DNA of 64,000 nt, from assembly GCA_964006375.1 (NCBI GenBank), contig OZ023263.1:138355173-138419172 (forward strand), in the 5' to 3' direction. The stretch's first letter is position 1, and each line of letters opens with the position of its first letter. Position numbers and translations under genes: made by a program. Below are positions 37,827 to 51,232 of this stretch, in pieces. Source of the stretch: Tillus elongatus. Lineage: Eukaryota; Arthropoda; Insecta; Coleoptera; Cleridae. Under the pieces are notes generated by a model. The model was not told where the DNA came from, ran no database searches, and worked only from the letters and a program-made list of their open reading frames with translations.

Positions 37827-38410
37827 TTAAATGTTTAGACTCAAGTTATAAATATGTGTATTTACAATCAAATATATATCAATATTACCCGTTGCAAGTA
37901 AGTGAGCCAAGTTAAAAGGACACGAAACACAGCGTGTCCGCACAATATTTTGAACAAATATTTGAACCTGTACCCTCACATTTGTACAACCCATCAGCAT
38001 ATGCTCTATATCCCCCAACTCGCCACACTCGTAATTAGGATCGTCTTTTAAATTTCTTTTATATAAGTATGAAGGTACCAATGCATGTCCAAATCTTAAT
38101 CTACAAATATTCACAATGACTAGTCTATCTAATACTTGGTTTTTAAACCAGTGTATCCTAAGTGGAAAAGGTTGTAGCTGTTTATAATAAAATCCCGTAC
38201 AATTGTTTTTGTATCTGTGTCCATTTTTCTTTAGATAATTAAATAGGTAAGGCAAAACGTCCGCGCCTGGACATGGATAGCTTAATTCTTCACCCGTGTA
38301 AATATATTCCTTAGCCAATGTATCCATTGTTTCATTCTGTAATATCTCGCAGTGTCCCTTTATACAGCAACGTCTTTGCCTTCTTCTTTCAACAAATACA
38401 GATGTTTTAT
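37827..38410 (-). pseudogene. LINE D (I-clade): RNase H end and C-terminal domain
   Basis: Minus strand. Upstream of the 166-codon frame, codons GHCEILQNETMDTLAKE match the GHSGIxGNExADxLAK end of a LINE-type RNase H. The frame then runs to a C-terminal domain (NICRLRFGHALVPSYLYKRN, CGELGDIEHMLMGC) equivalent to that of LINE C (NHALVPKHLFKLRLADS, CGCGELGDSEHTLLNC), with the first cysteine changed (YECGE). The proteins differ enough to be another family. RT and endonuclease are missing: the ORF1 part begins about 110 bases away. Confidence 0.8.
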
Positions 38411-38522
38411 TAGCTATATATCAGCTATCAAATAGTTGTTTACTTTTGTATTTGCTGTAAAATTATAAATTTATTATAAATCTGTCTTTATACACCTTGC
38501 ACTCAGTTGAAATGGCTGGGTG

Positions 38523-38950
38523 TTATTTTCCACAATTTATACACAATGCAAGTATTGCTTTCGGTTTCTCACATTTTCCGTTGAAATTATTTTCGGCGCA
38601 CTTTAAACACTTTGGCATAACGAAACAGTTTATTGCTGCGTGTCCCCACTCCTGGCATCTATGACATTGCGTAAAAGCTCTCTTCTTCTTGTAAGTATCC
38701 CAGGTAACTCTAGTATGATCCTCAAATTTAATTTCTTTATTTAGATAGTTTATTTTAGTTTTATTGTTAGTTATCACTAAGTAATGTGGATCATGCTTGG
38801 TAACCATTTTCTTTTTTTTTATTGGCTTCTATACCTTGTTCAATAAGGTCAGCATTTTTTCTTCGGTGTGGTGTTCTCCTTGAAGTCCTCGGAGAACCAA
38901 AGCGTGGGTCTTTTCCGTCTCCAAAGAAAAAGTGTGTTAATCATATTTGA
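38523..38950 (-). pseudogene. LINE D ORF1 (gag-like) with CCHC knuckles
   Basis: Minus strand. A basic segment (GDGKDPRFGSPRTSRRTPHR) precedes KFEDHTRVTWDTYKKKRAFT and zinc knuckles QCHRCQEWGHAAINCFVMPK, CLKCAENNFNGKC and a final CINCG. This is the nucleocapsid-like end of ORF1 in I-clade or jockey LINEs. It is followed almost directly by the RNase H end of the same type of element, so about 4 kb have been deleted between. Confidence 0.8.

Positions 38951-40497
<1,547 letters not shown>

Positions 40498-40584
<87 letters not shown>
40498..40584. repeat. (TA)n microsatellite
   Basis: About 43 TA units, followed by a short TG-rich patch. Confidence 0.98.
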
Positions 40585-41855
<1,271 letters not shown>

Positions 41856-41857
<2 letters not shown>

Positions 41858-43107
41858 AAGATTAAAGTTTGTACTGACCTTTTAAAATGTTTATAATATT
41901 CAGACACCACTACTTAAAAGTTTGAAAAATAAGTTTGTATATAATTTTAAGTATTTAAGACTTGTTTTTGCTGAGGTTTGTTTAAAATAATCTAGAATGT
42001 CATTTATAGTTTTACAAGTGAGGTTAATATGAATTTGATATTGACAGCATTTCATTTCTCAGTTGTTGTGTACATATACAAAACCATATTTCTATAAGAA
42101 ATATTGAAAATAATTTTTGACAGTTTGAAATAAGTAGTATGCTTTGAATTCAGTATTTGGCAGGAAGGAGATAATAATGGAATTAAAGAGAGCTCTTCAA
42201 TTGGGGTCATCATAACAAGAGGACGCCAGAGCATTTTGCTAAGAAAATTTAATGAAAATAAGTATTAAAATCGACAAAAAAGTTTGAAAAGTGTTGTAAA
42301 CGGTAAATTAATAAATAGTGTATCATTTGAATGGAAAATAAGTTAGAAAGAAGTGCTGCAAAAAGATATGAAATAATCGAAATAATGATTGACTCCAAAG
42401 GACGCGGAAAATTGAACTAAGAAGTCCCCAAGATGGCTGCATAGCAACGATCAATTTCAACCGAGCAAACAGCGGTTGGCAAGGGAAGACTCAGGAAGTT
42501 TTGAAGGTATAAACTTCTGCATTAAATAGAAAGGGCTTTCGGTTAAAGAGTGAATGGAACTTATAAATTCCAGTAAAGAATGTATGAATGAAAATTTGTG
42601 TCATAAATGTATGTAAACCTTTAATCTGTTTATAATATTTAAATAAGAAATTCATTTATATTTTAAATTCACCAATTTGAAAAGCGCAAAGAAAAAATTT
42701 TTGATCAAAGATAAAACCAAAATAAAAGAGCTCAAGTAATAATAAGAATTTATTGATTAAGTAGTGGTAATTTGTTAGTTTATTATTTCTTTAATTGTAT
42801 AAGATCAGTAAAATAAAATCAGACATACACAGAATCTTAATGCAGTGTTATTATTTGATACGATTAATATATCTGGTTTTAAAAAGGAGCAAGTAAAAAT
42901 GAACTCACTACATACCCTAGCTGTATGGAGTCAATAGCCGAGCAGATTTAAACACATAAAATTTAAAAAACACAAATAGAAAGAAAAATAAAAAAAAAAT
43001 TATAAACTCTTATTTGCAAAATCATTATATATATATATATATAAGAAATTTATTTTAAAATAACCAATACGATCAGAAATCTTATCATAATTATTAACTA
43101 TAATAAG

Positions 43108-43111
<4 letters not shown>
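41856..43111. other. No gene recognised
   Basis: AT-rich. A short TA run lies at 43026-43042. Confidence 0.5.

Positions 43112-43188
<77 letters not shown>
43112..43188. repeat. (TA)n microsatellite
   Basis: About 38 TA units. Confidence 0.98.
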
Positions 43189-43192
<4 letters not shown>

Positions 43193-44845
43193 CACCCAAG
43201 TCTGTATGTAGTATGGACCAGTTTCACCAAGTCAGGGCAACAACGATCAATGAATTGAAGTAGTTTTTTAATTTTTTTTGCCTAACTATGGACGAAGCGA
43301 CAGGAATTAAATTAAGTAGATGTTGTCTGTTATCGAGAAGACACTCTGTGATTAATTAGTTAGTTTTCCCTTAAGGTTATAAGGGGCAGAAAAAGCCAGC
43401 CCTAGAATTTGTTTAACACGTTACTTTTTTTCTTACAACTATATCGCCATTTTAAAATACATTTTGAATAGCTTGATTGATTATTAACAGAAAAGGTATC
43501 CTGTTTTTCGTAAATTTAACACACTCCGGAGAAAAAGAAATTGAATTAAATTACATATCATAGTTCGCATAGGTTGACATTTTGAAATTATACGATAACG
43601 CAAGCAACAATCAATCGACCTTCATACATTTTTGCAGGTGTCTTTCTTGTGTCGACGGTTGAAATAAATTCGTTAACCGGCCCAAACGGACTAATGTATT
43701 TGAAAATTCATTTTTTTTCTTTCCAAAAATAAAAAAGTATTTTGATAAAATTTGTCTACCTAAATTAAAGTTTAGCTTTAAAAACTGAGTGTTGGGTTAT
43801 TAGCATTAATATTTTTTTAAATAAAAATTCGTTACTATAACAGAGCTGCTGCGTTAGGACTTCTAGTATTGAGTAGTTATAGTTATTGTCAGTAATAATT
43901 TATTTTTGCTGTAAATCATAAACTCGATATTATATTGTTCAGTGGAGTTTAACATTTTAGTATAACCCAACAATAATCTATCGTGGTGACTTGTTTCGCT
44001 TTTACTACTTGTGTGTTTTTTGCAGCGCGAGTGATCTTTGGGAAATCAAGGCGTTCTTAAGAGAATGATCTAAACGGAATACACTTGTTTTTCATTTTCT
44101 CTGAGTAAATATAGCATGAGAAAGAAATGCCTGTAGGTATAACGAGTACGGCGCTACACAAAATTAGAAATGATTATAATAAACCTGAAAGCGCGTTAAC
44201 CCGTTTTCAAATTAGATGTTATAGCGATATAAACCAAGTATTAGCGAAGAAAACTGCCATTCACACCTATTCACTGCTTGATTTAACACACTCTCGTTAA
44301 AATATGCCATTAGCTAAAGTTTATTTTGTTGATGTAATACATATATTCTTTAGTTATGTAGTCAGTTACCTACTAGTTACGTCAAATCTCCTTGCGATTT
44401 GCTAAGCCAAAAGTGTTTAGTTCCGAGAAATGTTTCCTATATGCGATATGTGCATATTTACCAAATAAATTTGATAGCTCTTTATCTAAGAAAAACCACT
44501 GTAGCTGTCATTCGGCGAGCCTGTGTTTCGATGAGGGCATTTTTAGAGTGAATCTAATGTCACTTTGGCAATCCACATTTTATAGTTAACTAGTTGTTGT
44601 GCCTGCGTTGCGCAGGATTAATGGTTCGAGCTGTCTTGACCCCACAGTATTTGTAAACGGTATCAAACGCCACTATTCATCTCAGCGTCTCCGAAAAATT
44701 ATATAATGGACACTAATATCTTTCTTTTTTCTTTCCACCACACCTCTAGAGGCGCCAGGCGTGTCTTACCTTGACAGTATTCGTTGAAATAGCCCCAGAC
44801 GTTCCAGAGTTAAACTGGAACACACACACACATCCATTTTTGGAC

Positions 44846-44847
<2 letters not shown>
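43189..44847. other. Mostly featureless, with an H-family terminus (H7)
   Basis: At 43823-43860 AAAAATTCGTTACTATAACA GAGCTGCTGCGTTAGG is a diverged H terminus. At 44600-44625 CCTGCG-TTG-CGCAGG forms a small hairpin after TAGTTGTTGTG. Nothing else is recognised. Confidence 0.5.

Positions 44848-44922
<75 letters not shown>
44848..44922. repeat. (TA)n microsatellite
   Basis: About 37 TA units. Confidence 0.98.
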
Positions 44923-44924
<2 letters not shown>

Positions 44925-45249
44925 TGTTTAAATTTCACATTTACTTGGGAGAATTGTATACTGTTTAGCCGGTTTATCAAAGAAACTCCATAACTGTAAG
45001 GTACTTTTACACGGGTCCTATTAAAACATTAAGTTTAATTACCTTTTTAATTTATTATTTTATATCTCATACATAGCATTACATATTACTAGTCGGTGAT
45101 CATTACTTGACCTCCCAAATGACAAGTGTGTCATAAGACAAGAATGACAACACTGTCATTCACTGACCAAGGTTCATATAGTTCTGAAACTTACACCCCT
45201 CTTCTTATTTTTCACAAACTTACCACAATACTCTGTTTTTGGAATTGTC
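44923..45249. other. Possible Gypsy 3' LTR region, unresolved
   Basis: Lies just beyond the Gypsy Pol end on the minus strand, where a 3' LTR is expected. Contains CAAGTGTGTCATAAGACAAG and ACACTGTCATTCACTG, but no second LTR is available in the window for comparison. Confidence 0.3.
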
Positions 45250-45398
45250 TTTTCAACACTACCTAAACCTAGCTTAAATCTAAGAACACACACTTTTGTC
45301 TTTATGACCTCCACACTCCTTAAACCCATCTTAAATCTAGGAAAGTAGTCATCTTTTCAACACTCCTTAAACCTATCTTAAATCTAGGAACACACATA
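45250..45398. repeat. Three imperfect tandem units of about 50 bp
   Basis: The phrase CAACACTCCTTAAACCTATC TTAAATCTAGGAA recurs with changes near 45255, 45310 and 45358, overlapping the end of the Gypsy Pol frame. Confidence 0.7.
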
Positions 45399-45608
45399 AT
45401 CATCAAGATAACTAGGTTTCCTGATTTCTCTTTTTGGTCTGTTGTTGACTTGTTCTGACTCATTTTTTTTTTCATTCCTGCTGGGGACTGCGGGGACCAC
45501 ATCTTCAGAATCAACAAAATTAAGTGACTGCTGTACTTTAAACTCACTATTTGCTTCCTTTAGCTCAGCTCGGTTTCTTCTAAATATTTCATCCCTTTCA
45601 TCTCTCAC
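45384..45608 (-). pseudogene. Gypsy Pol C-terminal tail
   Basis: A 74-codon frame ends NRPKREIRKPSYLDDYVCS, the basic RPxRxRKPPxxLxDYV tail common at the end of LTR-element Pol proteins. Charged and without a domain before it. Separated from the integrase by frameshifts at 45610-45780. Confidence 0.7.
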
Positions 45609-45783
45609 AATGATCTCGGCGTTTCATGCCTGCCGATTACCTGACTCAGGTCCCATTTTTTTCCTTTTCTTATTTCTATGTTATCCCCCTCCTCTAGGTT
45701 TGTCAAATTCCTCGTGCCTTTTTTGTCATAATGAAATTTCTGACACTTTTGAATTCTTAATAATTTTTGTTTTTACTTCTCTA

Positions 45784-46518
45784 CTATCCACTTTTCTTGG
45801 ACTTAATAATTTTAAATAAAACAGGTATTTTGTCTCTCAAACGCCTATTATTTAACAACTGGCTTGGTGATAATCCTATTGTTACTATAGGTGTATTTCT
45901 ATAATCTAGCAAAGCCGAGTGGATGTCTGATCCCCTTTTGAGTAAACTCTTTGCAATGTTCACAGCTTTTTCTGCGAGTCCGTTTGACTGTGGATAATTT
46001 GGACTTGAAGTAATGGCTTTAAAACCCCACGATTCTGCAAATTGCAGAAATAAGGCACTATTGAATGGCATATTGTCTGACCTAAATACTTCTGGAATAC
46101 CCTGCCTGCTGAATAATTCTTTTAGTACGACTATCACTTCCTCAGTTGTTTTATATTTTAGTTTACTAATTTCAATCCATTTGCTGTAAGAATCATATAT
46201 GACTAGATAATCATTGCCATTATAGTAAAATAAATCACCCGATATTCTCTCCCAAGGCCTATACGGAACAGGTGACTGCAATAACGGCTCCTTTGTGTTT
46301 ATATTAGCAAATTTTTTACAAATTTTGCAGTTACTAATAATTTTCTTTATTTCTGTAGTCATAACTGGCCAATAAAGTGTTTGTTTTGCTTTTGATTTAG
46401 TTTTGTTCATACCCAAATGATTTTCATGTAGTAAGGCTAAGATTGATTTCTGTAATTTATCTGGAATAATTAATTTTTCATTGAAAAATAATAATTCACC
46501 ATCAGCTGAATATGTCAT
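45784..46518 (-). CDS. Gypsy integrase
   Basis: An uninterrupted 244-codon frame. An N-terminal zinc-binding region is seen (LLHENHLGMNKTKSKAKQTL YWP, then CKICKKF; HHCC type) at about residues 30-70. The catalytic core follows: D in GDLFYYNGNDYLVIYDSYSK near 95, D in FRSDNMPFNS near 148 and E in NGLAEKAVNIAKSLL near 183, so the D,D-E triad is complete. It would insert retroelement cDNA in the nucleus. The frame lacks the rest of Pol, so it is a surviving part of a dead element; the intact core suggests modest age. Confidence 0.9.
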   Translation of the reverse strand: MTYSADGELLFFNEKLIIPDKLQKSILALLHENHLGMNKTKSKAKQTLYWPVMTTEIKKIISNCKICKKFANINTKEPLLQSPVPYRPWERISGDLFYYNGNDYLVIYDSYSKWIEISKLKYKTTEEVIVVLKELFSRQGIPEVFRSDNMPFNSALFLQFAESWGFKAITSSPNYPQSNGLAEKAVNIAKSLLKRGSDIHSALLDYRNTPIVTIGLSPSQLLNNRRLRDKIPVLFKIIKSKKSG

Positions 46519-46741
46519 GTTTAATTTTATAGCAATGTTTTAATTTACTGTTTAATTTTCTAACATTTGGCCATTCTGTTAAAGTGTACCTATAGACGTC
46601 TTTCAGTACGTCATCATTTTTAGTCGCAGTTACAAACTCACCTCTCTTCTGATCAGAGATTGGAAAATATTTAGATATCATGTAAATTACTACCTCGTAT
46701 GTTATACCAACATTATCGAGGTCATTAATGTAAGCTCTTGA

Positions 46742-47085
46742 TTAAAAATCCGCTACATACATAAGTGTTCCTTTGAGATATTTGACGTCAAAATTATATT
46801 TCAATGTTTTTAACCTGATATTTTGTAGCCTGGATATCAGCTGATTTATGTCCTTTAGAAAAATTGACTCTAATGCTTTATGATCTGTATGTACAACAAC
46901 TGATTTCCCGCAAATGTAGTAATGAAACATAGAACATACATTCTGCATACCTAGCATTTCTTTTTCAGTGCCCGTTAGACTTCTGGACACAAATGCTACA
47001 GGCTGACCATTCTGGAGCAAACAAGCTCCTAGCCCATTCTGAGATGCATCTGTTCGAATTATTATTGATTGGCTGCTATCAAAAA
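46742..47085 (-). pseudogene. Gypsy RNase H
   Basis: Codons [20 protein letters not shown] (catalytic D in TDAS), [14 protein letters not shown] (E), and VVVHTDHKALESIF (HTDHKAL box) match Gypsy RNase H. It removes the RNA strand during reverse transcription. Frame breaks with the RT at the TA arrays and with the integrase near 46530-46740. Confidence 0.85.
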
Positions 47086-47090
47086 ATAAT

Positions 47091-47111
47091 AGGTGCTTGG
47101 CAGACTATTTT

Positions 47112-47197
<86 letters not shown>

Positions 47198-47203
47198 AAA
47201 ATA

Positions 47204-47257
<54 letters not shown>

Positions 47258-47296
47258 TAGTCTGCCAAGCACCTGTTTTAAATTATTTTTTTAATA

Positions 47297-47352
<56 letters not shown>
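47091..47352. repeat. TA arrays with inverted duplication of flanking Gypsy sequence
   Basis: AGGTGCTTGGCAGACTATTT (from 47091) is repeated as an exact 24-bp inverse at 47251-47274. Between them are TA arrays 47114-47194 and 47209-47251 separated by a partial third copy (TTTAAAAATAGTCTA at 47193-47207). A further TA array lies at 47302-47352. Confidence 0.9.
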
Positions 47353-47356
<4 letters not shown>

Positions 47357-48250
47357 GCCTCCTTATGCTCATTTTCAAATACAAATATGAAAGTTTCTTG
47401 TAAAAGATCCCTCAGAGGAGCAGTTAACTCTGACAAATTAGGAATACATTTTGTCAGATACTTTACGAACCCCAAAAATCTTTCTAAAGATTTTTTATCC
47501 TTAGGATATTCAAACATGGTTATAGCTTTAACAAATTTATCATCCATTCTTATTTCATTTTTTGAAATTACGTGTCCACAATACTTTTACTTCCGTTTGT
47601 TTAAACTGCACTTTATCTCTATTAAACTTTACTCCAAATCGTTGAGCTCTCTCAATTAATCCCATTAGATTTTTATCATTCTATCTTTGCCACTAATAAT
47701 TATATCATCAAAATATAGATGTATACTCCCGGAAGATCACCAAACATTTCGGAATTATTTTTTTGAAATATCTCAGGTGCACAAGATACACTAAACGGTA
47801 AGCGTTTAAATCAAAATCTACCAAATGGCGTATTAGATACACTCAAATCCGAGCTTGCTTCATCAAGTTTAATTTGCCAAAACCCTTCTTTCATATCAAA
47901 TACTGAAAAAACTAACATGTTAGACAAACTTATGTTCAGCTTTGGGTATTAAATAGATTTCTCTTTCTATGGCCTGATTTAAATGTTTAGGATCTAAGCA
48001 CAAACGCAATTTTCCATTTTTCTTTTCAATAATTGCCAAGTTATGCACCCACCTAGTAGGCTTATCAACTTTAGAGATGACTCCAATTCTCTCTAGTCAA
48101 TGTTTGGGATAGTCTATTATAATAATCCCTGTGGAATCCTTCTAGGGGGGTAGACAACAGGTTTAGCCCCTGATTGTACCAAAATACGATATTCACCTGG
48201 AAATGTGCCTATTGTCTCAAACAATTCATTATAGTTTTCTAAAAAAATTT
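47353..48250 (-). pseudogene. Gypsy reverse transcriptase
   Basis: Pieces in three frames: TRWVHNLAIIEKKNGKLRLC and LDPKHLNQAIERE near 48000, FKRLPFSVSCAPEIFQ near 47790, catalytic IYFDDIIISGKDR near 47705, and the connection YPKDKKSLERFLGFVKYLTK near 47470. The YFDD box is retained. Several stops and indels (for example after GKDR) make it inactive. Confidence 0.88.
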
Positions 48251-48295
48251 GTCCTTACTTCTCATACAATCTCTGATTTCATCAAGTCTTTTAAT

Positions 48296-48574
48296 TCATT
48301 TGAGCTCAACACAATGATTTAGTCCCAAAATGGTCTCTGACCGAAGGTCTGTTATTACTATCTTTATGGCTTTACATACACCTTTATCAGTACTAACAAT
48401 CAATTCAACTTGGCCTACAGTATCGATTCTGCTGTTGTTAAATCCTAAAATAATGTTATTATAGGGCAAAATCTCTTTATCAAAGTTCAAAGAATTATAC
48501 TCATTTATAGGCATGCAGGAAACTTCAGCTTCACTATCTAGGTTTAATTTAACGGTCCTACCTTCTACGTCCAA
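48296..48574 (-). pseudogene. Gypsy aspartic protease
   Basis: A 92-codon frame with LNLDSEAEVSCMPINEYNSL, the active-site region; the usual D-S/T-G is D-S-E here, which should abolish activity. SETILGLNHC is the second half motif (ILGLD). Followed on the element by RT. Confidence 0.8.
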
Positions 48575-48769
48575 GTTTTCATACCATACATTGGCTTTCC
48601 TGTGCTCTTCCTTCCCTTTCTCTAAATTTACAACACTTATATATATAACTCCGTCTTGTTGTGATCATTTGGATCATCATTCACCTCTCCTTCAGGGTCC
48701 TCTTGTTCTTCCCGTGCTTCACGTATCACTGCTCTCCTTAGCTTAACTTTTTGGTAAAATGATTTCTAC

Positions 48770-48880
48770 CTTTGCAGTGTGAACATACTTTATCATATGC
48801 TGGACATGTCCTTACTTGATGTGAATAGCCACAAAAATCACACTCATTAATCTTCTTTTCACCTGTTGAAATCCTGTTTC
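48770..48880 (-). pseudogene. Gypsy nucleocapsid zinc knuckles
   Basis: Minus strand reads CDFCGYSHQVRTCPAYDKVC followed by SHCKGRNHF, a CCHC-like pair (the spacing C-x2-C-x3-H-x4-C and C-x2-C-x4-H) that would bind the element's RNA. Confidence 0.75.
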
Positions 48881-49139
48881 CCACCTGACCACCAACTACC
48901 TTATTCTTAATTGTTTCAACCCTCCACTTTTGTCTGAATTCCTACATCTGTAATTTGCTTGCTTAACTTGCTCTGCAGAACTAAGTTGTTTTTTGTAGAT
49001 TTATGTCAGCTTCTCTGAGTAATCTTCCTTGTAAATGCTCATCTGTCAACCCAAATATAATCTGGTCTCTGATCATTTCCTCTTTTGACTCCCGTATTCA
49101 CACTTAGCCGCCAAATTTTTTTGTTCGGTCAGGTACGAA

Positions 49140-49436
49140 TCAAAGGGCTTCTTTTTGTCTTATATTTCTAAACAAAAATATTTCGTACACCTTATTCGAC
49201 CTTGGCTTGCAGTATTTTTCGAAGTTAGCTATATCGCTATTGAGAGTTTTAGTTTCACTGTCCAGCTTCAAACTATTAAATACCTTCAAGTCCTTTTCTC
49301 CAATTATGTTCAGAAAATAGGCCACTTTGACTTTTTCTATTACGTCCGTTCCATCCTTTTCAGTTGCTCTTAGGAATATTATGAACTGCTGCTTCCATTC
49401 CACCCAATTTTGTGCCAAAATTCCATTAAAATTCAA
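49140..49436 (-). pseudogene. Gypsy Gag capsid fragment
   Basis: A 98-codon frame: NWVEWKQQFIIFLRATEKDG, VAYFLNIIGEKDLKVFNSL, matching the W-x2-WKQxF-x-FL-xATE and LLNIIGExxLxIFNT blocks of insect Gypsy Gag. The N-terminus abuts the TA array at 49440, and the frame breaks after KEAL. Confidence 0.8.
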
Positions 49437-49439
49437 CGG

Positions 49440-49545
<106 letters not shown>

Positions 49546-49660
49546 TAATAATAGTTGAGTTTGAAAAGCAGTCAGTCTGCCCTGTCACATCATTTCCGCT
49601 AGTTAATGTAGGCCCGAATTTTAAGCATATATCAAGTACAAACTGAACCAACAATATTTT

Positions 49661-50160
49661 TAGTGAATTTTCGTAGAAAAAATTCACTAATGAGGAGATC
49701 CCGACTTTTGAATTGTGAACTTTTTTTTCAAATGAGCGCGAACTAGGACATGACCCTAGAACACATATCCGGTGTCAGTTTCCGTGTGTGTGTGTAGGTG
49801 CGCGCGCGCGCGCGTGTGTGAGCGTGTGTGTGCGCGCGTGTGCGTGTGCGCGATTTTGACAAAATTTGGCATGTACCTTCCTTTTGTAAGTGGCTTGGAT
49901 AGGTTCGTTAGTCAGGAAAATCGGAAGAGCTTTTCCGGGAATATTTTGAGTTTTCTTTTGAAAAAAATTTTTATCTCAAAAAATAAAAAGGCTATGATAA
50001 CCAAATTTGGTAGGTAGGTTTACGTAGGTTTGCATGTAAAAGTTAGGCTATACACCAAAATTTAGATTTCTATTTTACAAGAAAAAAGTTATGATAAAAT
50101 ATGTGGTGCCAGATCATTTCTATGAAAATTCACTACCATAACGCACTTGCTGCATCCAGG
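49661..50160 (+). mobile_element. Helentron-like element, copy H8 (complete arrangement)
   Basis: Hairpin TAGTGAATTTTCGTAGAAAA plus inverse (49661-49689), GGAGATCCCGACTTTTGAAT, GAGCGCGAACTAGGAC, CCTAGAACACATATCCGGTG, a TG/CG microsatellite (49783-49853), TTTGACAAAATTTGGCATGT, TACCTTCCTTTTGTAAGTGG, then GTGCCAGATCATTTC and TTCACTACCATAACGCACTT at the far end. This is the reference copy for the family: 500 bp, non-coding. Open frames across it are not meaningful. Confidence 0.8.
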
Positions 50161-50640
50161 ATTTTACTAAATACGGACGTAGGGGCTCCTGCATCTGGCT
50201 TCGCAATAGGCCGTTATGTTTTCTGCAATTGGTTTCGTCTTTACTGCCTCTACGTCTGTAGTTAGTATGGATCGGTAAAAAGAGTAGGACTTTTTCGTGC
50301 CTACGCATTCAGCTTGCTTATAGGCAAATGCCACGGCCTAAGCAGCTCTTATATTACGGTTTATACTCATTTAAGACTATTAATTTATAAAATAGCGACA
50401 AACAGCTTTGAGAAGCAAACCCCCAACTGCTCCATAGCAAACCGACGCGACGCTTATCTACTGAGACTGATAGTTATCAGTATAAATTATAAGATTATAA
50501 TTTACAACAAAAGTAATACCTTATGTTCGATACTGCGTTTGGATTATTATTGTTTATTTTTAATTTACATAGATATTTGTCATTTTTCTAAATAGGACAT
50601 TGTTTCGTTTTTCGTAATTTTGTATTGTAATATTGTCTAC
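50161..50640. other. No feature recognised
   Basis: Less AT-rich spacer between H8 and the BEL element. Confidence 0.45.
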
Positions 50641-51232
50641 TGTTGAAACTCTGCGATATATTCCGTAAAAGACGCATGACAGTGATAAGCGCCGATAGAA
50701 GAGTCAAGATGGAGAAACGAATCAGGTGGGTTATAGCTGTAGTTCACAAAATTATTGCTTAAGTCATATACCGTCCAATCGAAGTAAGCACTTCATTATA
50801 GTGCACCGTGACAGTTTTTTGATCCTTCTAACCGGATAGTTTTTTGGATCTTTATGCGCGGGATTAGTGCGATACATTGTAATTAGTAACTATCCTGAAA
50901 ATATTCGCTTTTCATGGAACTGTCTGTGTCTAGTTAGTGGAACAATTATTGTTAATTGCTGCCCTGTAGTCCTATGGTGGAGATACGGAATGCAGAGATA
51001 AGTATAGATTAGACAATTTTCTATTAAAATTTATCGACCTTTTCGATAGTTGTACACTTGTATGTTCAAATATAGTTCGTATATTGGGAATTAAAGTTAC
51101 TAGGAAATATTACTATTGCTATTTCACGTTTACGACCTTATCGCGGTGAACTTTGATAAATGTGTTCATAAGAACAGGCCGTAAACATTTATTTATTTTC
51201 GTTGCTGCAATGTTGTTAGTTGATTTGAGAAA
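50641..51232 (+). promoter_or_regulatory. BEL leader, possible 5' LTR
   Basis: A TGTTGAAACTC start and an ACA near 51175 could be LTR ends, but no second LTR lies in the window and no primer-binding site is evident. Position upstream of BEL gag is the only strong argument. Confidence 0.3.

Larger units (their letters stand above)
45384..49437 (-). mobile_element. Gypsy (Ty3-type) LTR retrotransposon, decayed, minus strand
   Basis: In minus-strand order: gag (49436-49140), CCHC knuckles (about 48870-48770), protease (48574-48296), RT (about 48250-47353), RNase H (about 47085-46742), integrase (46518-45784) and a Pol C-terminal tail (to 45384). The order gag-PR-RT-RH-IN defines Ty3/Gypsy. Frameshifts and stops separate every domain. 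Three TA arrays with an inverted duplication interrupt the RT-RNase H junction. The 5' end is lost at a TA array at 49440, next to a Helentron-like element. LTRs are not identified. Confidence 0.9.

Noticed and set aside
45442..45819. 125-codon plus-strand open frame
   Set aside because: It is the shadow of the Gypsy Pol C-terminal region, which reads sensibly on the minus strand.
50641..51176. Exact BEL 5' LTR
   Set aside because: TG...CA-like ends can be picked but without a second LTR or a clear primer-binding site the limits are guesswork; kept only as a low-confidence region.
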